The notes below the pieces were generated by a model that saw only the letters and a program-made list of their open reading frames with translations, had not been told where the DNA came from and did no database searches. Below, piece after piece: positions 45,095 through 49,121 of a stretch of 49,121 bases of DNA (position 1 is the stretch's first letter; every line of letters begins with the position of its first letter). Source of the DNA: a virus; the IMG/VR virus record IMGVR_UViG_3300027833_000075, positions 1-49,121 of that record. One strand, written 5' to 3'. The translations under genes and the position numbers were made by a program.

Positions 45095-46509
45095 GTAAAA
45101 GAATAAAGCCTAAATGGGCACATGGCAGTATGGCAGAAGATTCTGAGAATAAAGTATTCTGTACTGCACCATGGACACATACATATATTAGCCCACAGTC
45201 AGAGAGACGTATGTGTTGTGCTAGTAGAGAAGAACATCAGTTTCAAAAGCAATACATTGATGCAAGTAATGATGAAAGTACAGGTAAGTTTAAAGAAAGC
45301 GGAACTATAGATGACTACAAGCCTGTTAGTTTAAAAGAACACTGGAATAGTCCTTACATGATGGACATACGAAAGAAACTACTTGCTGGCGAAGAGATAC
45401 CACAGTGTAATGTTTGTAACGATAGTGTACTAAGTCAAAGTACATATCGACAATGGTTTACTGGATTTTTATTCGAAGATAAGATTGACCAATGTTTTGA
45501 GGAGACCGACGATGATGGACGTACAACTATGGACCCTATCAGTTTTGATTATCGGGTTAGCAATTTGTGTAACTTTAAGTGCCGTATGTGTGGCGAGCAA
45601 CTTAGCTCAGCATGGGAAACGGAGAAGAGGCAGAATGACCACTGGACGCCTGAGAGCCAACCGTTCATGGTACCAGAAAACAAAGCAATAATACAAAAGT
45701 TTCAAAAGGATGTAGTAGAGGAAGAGTTTTGGGAAGCCATTAAGTCAGGCACAGTAGAAGAAATATATTGGGTTGGCGGTGAGCCATTGATGTATGATAT
45801 TCATTGGAAAAGTATGGCAAGGCTAGCCGAAGATGATAACTTACGCAAAGTACATTTACGTTACAACAGTAACCTAAGCAGAGTACGTTTTGGTAAGCAC
45901 TATTTGTATGACTGGCTACCACAAGCAAAAGACTGGACTATGTGTGCTAGTATCGACGGCATAGGCAAGATAGGAGAGTTTATACGCACAGGCTTAGTTT
46001 GGGAAGAGTGGGATAAAAACTTTAGAGAAGGTGTAGCATGTCCTGGTGGCGATAGTAAAATGCTTATGGACTTAACACTAACAGGCCCTGGACTATTTGG
46101 CTTACGTGAGTTTGTACAGTACGCAATAGACCTAAATGTTAAAATAGAAACAAAGAACATGTTTGCCTTTCATGCAGACATTGTGTTCAGTTTTATGAGT
46201 TGGCCCAGACATATACTAGATAGAATAGTAAACAGTTTGCTAGATGACTTACGCCCTATTGTAACTGAAAAGCAAAGTACAGTTATAACGCAACTAGAAG
46301 CAATATTAAATACACCTACGTTTGCAGAACAATTCCCTGATACACATGAGGAGCAATTTTTTAATGGTAGACAGTGGCAACAAACTATAGCACAGATTAG
46401 AAATGATGGTGCGCCAGATGAAGCATTGACTATACAAGAAATTTATAAAGCAGATGAAGAACTGTACAACTGGTATACCCGAACAGATCCCAAGCACAAC
46501 AGCAGATGA
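45091..46509 (+). CDS. Radical SAM protein C with N-terminal twitch-like module
   Basis: This 472-aa protein is a third radical SAM enzyme. The cluster motif is CNFKCRMC (Cys160, 164, 167) and the SAM motif WVGGEPLM (227-234). Its N-terminal module is the clearest twitch/SPASM-like one: FCTAPWTH (Cys24), RRMCC (Cys42/43), and IPQCNVC (Cys106/109) after a WNSPYMMDIRKKLLAG helix, the order usually found at the C-terminus of SPASM enzymes. It is more distant from A and B than they are from each other. The start at 45091 (ATGA overlap) is chosen over an in-frame ATG at 45055 inside the upstream gene. Substrate unknown. Confidence 0.8.
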   Translation: MSKRIKPKWAHGSMAEDSENKVFCTAPWTHTYISPQSERRMCCASREEHQFQKQYIDASNDESTGKFKESGTIDDYKPVSLKEHWNSPYMMDIRKKLLAGEEIPQCNVCNDSVLSQSTYRQWFTGFLFEDKIDQCFEETDDDGRTTMDPISFDYRVSNLCNFKCRMCGEQLSSAWETEKRQNDHWTPESQPFMVPENKAIIQKFQKDVVEEEFWEAIKSGTVEEIYWVGGEPLMYDIHWKSMARLAEDDNLRKVHLRYNSNLSRVRFGKHYLYDWLPQAKDWTMCASIDGIGKIGEFIRTGLVWEEWDKNFREGVACPGGDSKMLMDLTLTGPGLFGLREFVQYAIDLNVKIETKNMFAFHADIVFSFMSWPRHILDRIVNSLLDDLRPIVTEKQSTVITQLEAILNTPTFAEQFPDTHEEQFFNGRQWQQTIAQIRNDGAPDEALTIQEIYKADEELYNWYTRTDPKHNSR

Positions 46510-47723
46510 TAGTATTTTTAAATTTTAAAAACATAGGCGAGTATGAGATGGGTTCACCTCTTACAAACGTATGGGACGACAGTCAACAACCTGGACCTAA
46601 GTTTGCATCTGCGGCTTGGTTAACACATGATGCAAATCAATGGCCCGAGGGTTATAAGCCGGTAGGTCATCGTACTGAAACAATCGATTTGAACTTGCCT
46701 ATTAAAAAACAGTTAAGAAGAATTAATGGCACACCTGTTGTACTATTGCTATTACCTATATACATACATGATATAAAAGATGACTCTGACACATTACACA
46801 AAATAATAAAAATATTCGAGCCTTTCCCACAAGTTAACTTTATGTTTTTAAATACTTGGGACCTAGGACACTATGAGCATGTAGGATTCAATGCCGTAGA
46901 TTATATATTGGATAGCGTTAAAGATATTAATAGTGAGCGACTTAATTTTAACCTGTGTAACAAATATGTTATAGATGCTGTTAAAACTAAACGCCCTGAT
47001 GTAGATGCAAAGTTCATGTCTGTGTATTTCAATAGGATAAAACATTTTAATAAACAACCAACTGAACACAATGCAGATAAACGTTCTAAACATTTTTTAT
47101 GTCTAAATAATTTAGAGAAAAAACATAGAACATTTATTGTAGACAGGATGCCTCCAGAAGCCAGTTATGTATCGTACTTAGAAAAAGGAATTGCTTTACA
47201 ACAAGACGTTACACTATCTCAAAATACTTTATCCCAATGGCAAGATTCGTTGCCATTGAATTATTACAACGATAGTTACATCAATGTTGTAAATGAAACT
47301 ATGCACGATTTTGATGTCAGGTCCGTGATAAAACAAGGCGGCGAAAATTTATCAATGCAAGGCCACATTACTGAAAAAAGTATTAAGCCAATTTACTTTA
47401 GACAACTGTTTTTAATATCAGGTATAGTGGGTGCTAATAATCTAATGCGAGACTTAGGATTTAAATTGTTTGATAACTTTATAGACTACTCATTTGATAC
47501 TGAGCCTGATCCGCTATTGCGTTTAAAAAAACTGTATGTAGAAATAAAACGATTAACAGATATTGATATAGCAGACATTCATGAGTATTACAATAGTACA
47601 GAATGTCAAAGCATTATAGAACATAACTTAACAGTATATGACACACATTGTTTTAATCCTACACAAGATTTGCTAACTAAATATAACGTTGGGTATACAG
47701 CACCTCCGGAGTTTAAGTTATGA
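46506..47723 (+). CDS. Viral glycosyltransferase-like protein (GT-B-type C-terminus) 1
   Basis: This 405-aa protein is probably a glycosyltransferase. The C-terminal half has KHFLCLNNLEKKHRTFIVDRM (195-215), an INVVNET strand, and ITEKSIKPIYFRQLFLISG (288-306) followed by LMRDLGFKLFDNFIDYSFD, the pattern seen in a group of marine virus proteins related to GT-B / fucosyltransferase-like (GT10-type) C-terminal domains. The N-terminal half (1-180) is alpha/beta but unrecognised. It is paralogous to the next gene and coupled to both neighbours by 4-nt overlaps. The transferred sugar is unknown. Confidence 0.6.
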   Translation: MIVFLNFKNIGEYEMGSPLTNVWDDSQQPGPKFASAAWLTHDANQWPEGYKPVGHRTETIDLNLPIKKQLRRINGTPVVLLLLPIYIHDIKDDSDTLHKIIKIFEPFPQVNFMFLNTWDLGHYEHVGFNAVDYILDSVKDINSERLNFNLCNKYVIDAVKTKRPDVDAKFMSVYFNRIKHFNKQPTEHNADKRSKHFLCLNNLEKKHRTFIVDRMPPEASYVSYLEKGIALQQDVTLSQNTLSQWQDSLPLNYYNDSYINVVNETMHDFDVRSVIKQGGENLSMQGHITEKSIKPIYFRQLFLISGIVGANNLMRDLGFKLFDNFIDYSFDTEPDPLLRLKKLYVEIKRLTDIDIADIHEYYNSTECQSIIEHNLTVYDTHCFNPTQDLLTKYNVGYTAPPEFKL

Positions 47724-49030
47724 TTATATGTGTATTAGATTGTTTGTTTGATAGCAGTGACTCTCACGACACAATGGATAATGACCGACCTTCTGGTATA
47801 GCAACAATATCTTCGAGTATGACCGAATTAAATAGTTCACAAAAAGATCTATCACGATACACGGGTGTGAGGTATTATAAAAACATACATGACCTTATTG
47901 AAAAAGCACAAGACGGCATTTATTATGATGAAGAGTATTACATAGAACTTGGGCTTAGTGTGAACCCGAATTATGATATTAGTCCAACATTAGAGAAGTT
48001 AGTAAAAGCAATTGAAGGCATAGAGTATATACACATATTGTTTTCATCAGGTTGGGACATGTACAGTAGTAAGATTTTCCAAGGCCCTGCTCTTTATTTT
48101 AATAGAACTGTGGAGTTACAAAAACAGTTACAACATATATCGAATGAACGTTTACATTTTTGGCTTGGCAATACTACTGAAGTTACTGACCATAAACGAA
48201 TGTTTCCGGGTGCGGATGTACAATACTATAGTGTGTATCCTACAAGGATGGCAGTTAAACATGTACGAGCCGATATGCCATTTTACAAACCGCCGGGATC
48301 AGATACTGTAAGAGACAAAACATTCTTATGTTTAAATAATTATGAGAAAGAACACAGGACTCACATGGTCAGATTCTTTAAGGATCATACTGACCTTAGT
48401 GCTGAAGCACATGTAAGTTATTTAAAGCCTGACGATCCTACATTGCATATAACTGTTGATGGTGGAAAAGACCAAACTGAAATAGGCGAGTGGCAAGATA
48501 TTGTTGATTATAAAATTATAGATGATTGCTACACTTATGTGGTAACAGAAACTCACTTTAAATCAGAGCTACCATTACTATGGAAATACCAACAATACCC
48601 TAATATACTATGGCCTGACGGAGTGCCTGAGCATGAGATGCCTGAATATGAGATGCCATTGTCTGGGTGGGTATCAGAGAAGTCTTTAAAGAGTGCGTAT
48701 TATCAGTTACCATTAATAGTAGTAGGCTATCCTGGATCACTGGATGCATTTAAGAAACTAGGGTTTAAAACTTTCCCAGAGTTCTTCGATGAGGAGTATG
48801 ACACCGTAGGAAATTTTGGATTGCGGTTAAAACTTATACAAGATAATATCGAACGACTAGCATCTATGAATAAAGGAGAGTTGCACAACTTGTATCACAG
48901 TGAAAGTGTACAAGAAAAACTTCAATACAACAAGAATCATTTAATATCTATGATACAAGAAGACCCTTACATGAACTTATTTAGGCGCATAGATATACAC
49001 AAGTCCATACAAGATTTTCTCAATACCTAA
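47720..49030 (+). CDS. Viral glycosyltransferase-like protein (GT-B-type C-terminus) 2
   Basis: This 436-aa protein is a paralogue of the protein at 46506: KTFLCLNNYEKEHRTHMVRFF (200-220), YTYVVTETHF, and WVSEKSLKSAYYQLPLIVVG followed by LDAFKKLGFKTFPEFFDEEYD, the more typical form of the motif. A low-complexity insert near 313-325 (VPEHEMPEYEMP) is absent from its partner. Tandem duplicates with N-termini that no longer align suggest specialisation for different acceptors. It ends the block of overlapping genes; a stem-loop spans its stop codon and a late promoter follows. Confidence 0.62.
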   Translation: MIICVLDCLFDSSDSHDTMDNDRPSGIATISSSMTELNSSQKDLSRYTGVRYYKNIHDLIEKAQDGIYYDEEYYIELGLSVNPNYDISPTLEKLVKAIEGIEYIHILFSSGWDMYSSKIFQGPALYFNRTVELQKQLQHISNERLHFWLGNTTEVTDHKRMFPGADVQYYSVYPTRMAVKHVRADMPFYKPPGSDTVRDKTFLCLNNYEKEHRTHMVRFFKDHTDLSAEAHVSYLKPDDPTLHITVDGGKDQTEIGEWQDIVDYKIIDDCYTYVVTETHFKSELPLLWKYQQYPNILWPDGVPEHEMPEYEMPLSGWVSEKSLKSAYYQLPLIVVGYPGSLDAFKKLGFKTFPEFFDEEYDTVGNFGLRLKLIQDNIERLASMNKGELHNLYHSESVQEKLQYNKNHLISMIQEDPYMNLFRRIDIHKSIQDFLNT

Positions 49031-49039
49031 GTTTTTAGG
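49026..49039. other. Stem-loop abutting a late promoter
   Basis: CCTAA (49026-49030, includes the stop codon) pairs with TTAGG (49035-49039) across a 4-nt loop and directly touches the late promoter at 49040. It has no T-run, so it is not a classic terminator. Confidence 0.45.
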
Positions 49040-49047
49040 CATAAATA
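49040..49047 (+). promoter_or_regulatory. Late promoter CATAAATA
   Basis: The octamer matches the late set at 7 of 8 positions of TATAAATA/GATAAATA. Predicted +1 is 49053, giving a 36-nt leader with TAGGAG before the ATG at 49089. Confidence 0.65.
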
Positions 49048-49088
49048 CAGTAGTATACGATACACACAAAAAATTTAGGAGATAGATA

Positions 49089-49121
49089 ATGGCCTCAATC
49101 GGATTTATTGGGGTAGGCAAG
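49089..49121 (+). CDS. Start of a Rossmann-fold dehydrogenase (partial)
   Basis: Only 11 codons are visible (ASIGFIGVGK after Met). The GxxGxGK pattern directly after the start is that of an N-terminal NAD-binding loop, as in UDP-glucose/GDP-mannose dehydrogenases or 6-phosphogluconate-type dehydrogenases. A nucleotide-sugar dehydrogenase would fit the glycosyltransferases upstream, but the fragment is too short to decide. It has TAGGAG and a late promoter. Confidence 0.5.
   Translation, partial: MASIGFIGVGK

Noticed and set aside
1-49121. CRISPR array, tRNA genes, insertion sequences or attachment sites
   Set aside because: No regularly spaced repeats, cloverleaf-like sequences, transposase frames or terminal inverted repeats were seen. 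The repeats found are protein-level modules or regulatory units.
1-49121. Assignment to a cyanophage or pelagiphage
   Set aside because: Gene types fit marine T4-like phages in general, but no host-specific marker gene is present in the window.

Overview
The window is a segment of a large, AT-rich, T4-like myovirus genome, most like those of marine T4-like phages. Two things support this. First, there is a run of T4-type baseplate proteins: gp48/gp54-like, gp53, a hub-like protein, gp5, gp25 and gp6. Second, the left edge holds a gp55-type late sigma factor, and T4-type late promoter octamers (NATAAATA) stand in front of most rightward transcription units. No photosynthesis gene, tRNA, integrase or CRISPR array is visible, so the host cannot be named from this window.

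Layout. 1-706 (minus): 5'-part of gp55. 833-5784 (plus): baseplate/tail tube genes gp48/54-like, gp53, a 793-aa hub-like protein and gp5. 5777-6846 (minus): a three-gene leftward island (small unknown, alpha/beta hydrolase, coiled-coil) behind a sigma70-type promoter. 6991-32229 (plus): gp25, a 1482-aa gp6, a 5505-aa structural protein and three further virion or fibre proteins. 32252-32812: a DUF805 membrane-protein gene bracketed by two near-identical terminator plus late-promoter units. 32816-49121 (plus): a densely overlapping accessory cluster. It holds five glycosyltransferase-like proteins, two SDR-fold proteins, three radical SAM proteins with N-terminal Cys (twitch-like) modules, an SCP2-like protein, an S-adenosylmethionine synthetase (metK), an SGNH-like hydrolase, several unknowns, and the start of a Rossmann-fold dehydrogenase.

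How it works together. Host-type sigma70 promoters drive the leftward genes, including gp55, and one of two overlapping promoters at metK. gp55 then directs the NATAAATA promoters that drive virion and accessory genes. In four units the ATG lies exactly 13 nt from the first base of the octamer. By the T4 rule (octamer at -13 to -6) this puts the A of ATG at +1, so these genes are predicted to make leaderless late mRNAs. The accessory cluster looks like a glycan or surface-modification island. Its distinctive feature is a phage-encoded SAM supply (metK) surrounded by three SAM-consuming radical enzymes of unknown substrate.

All functional calls rest on reading motifs and family resemblance by eye; no database search was run.
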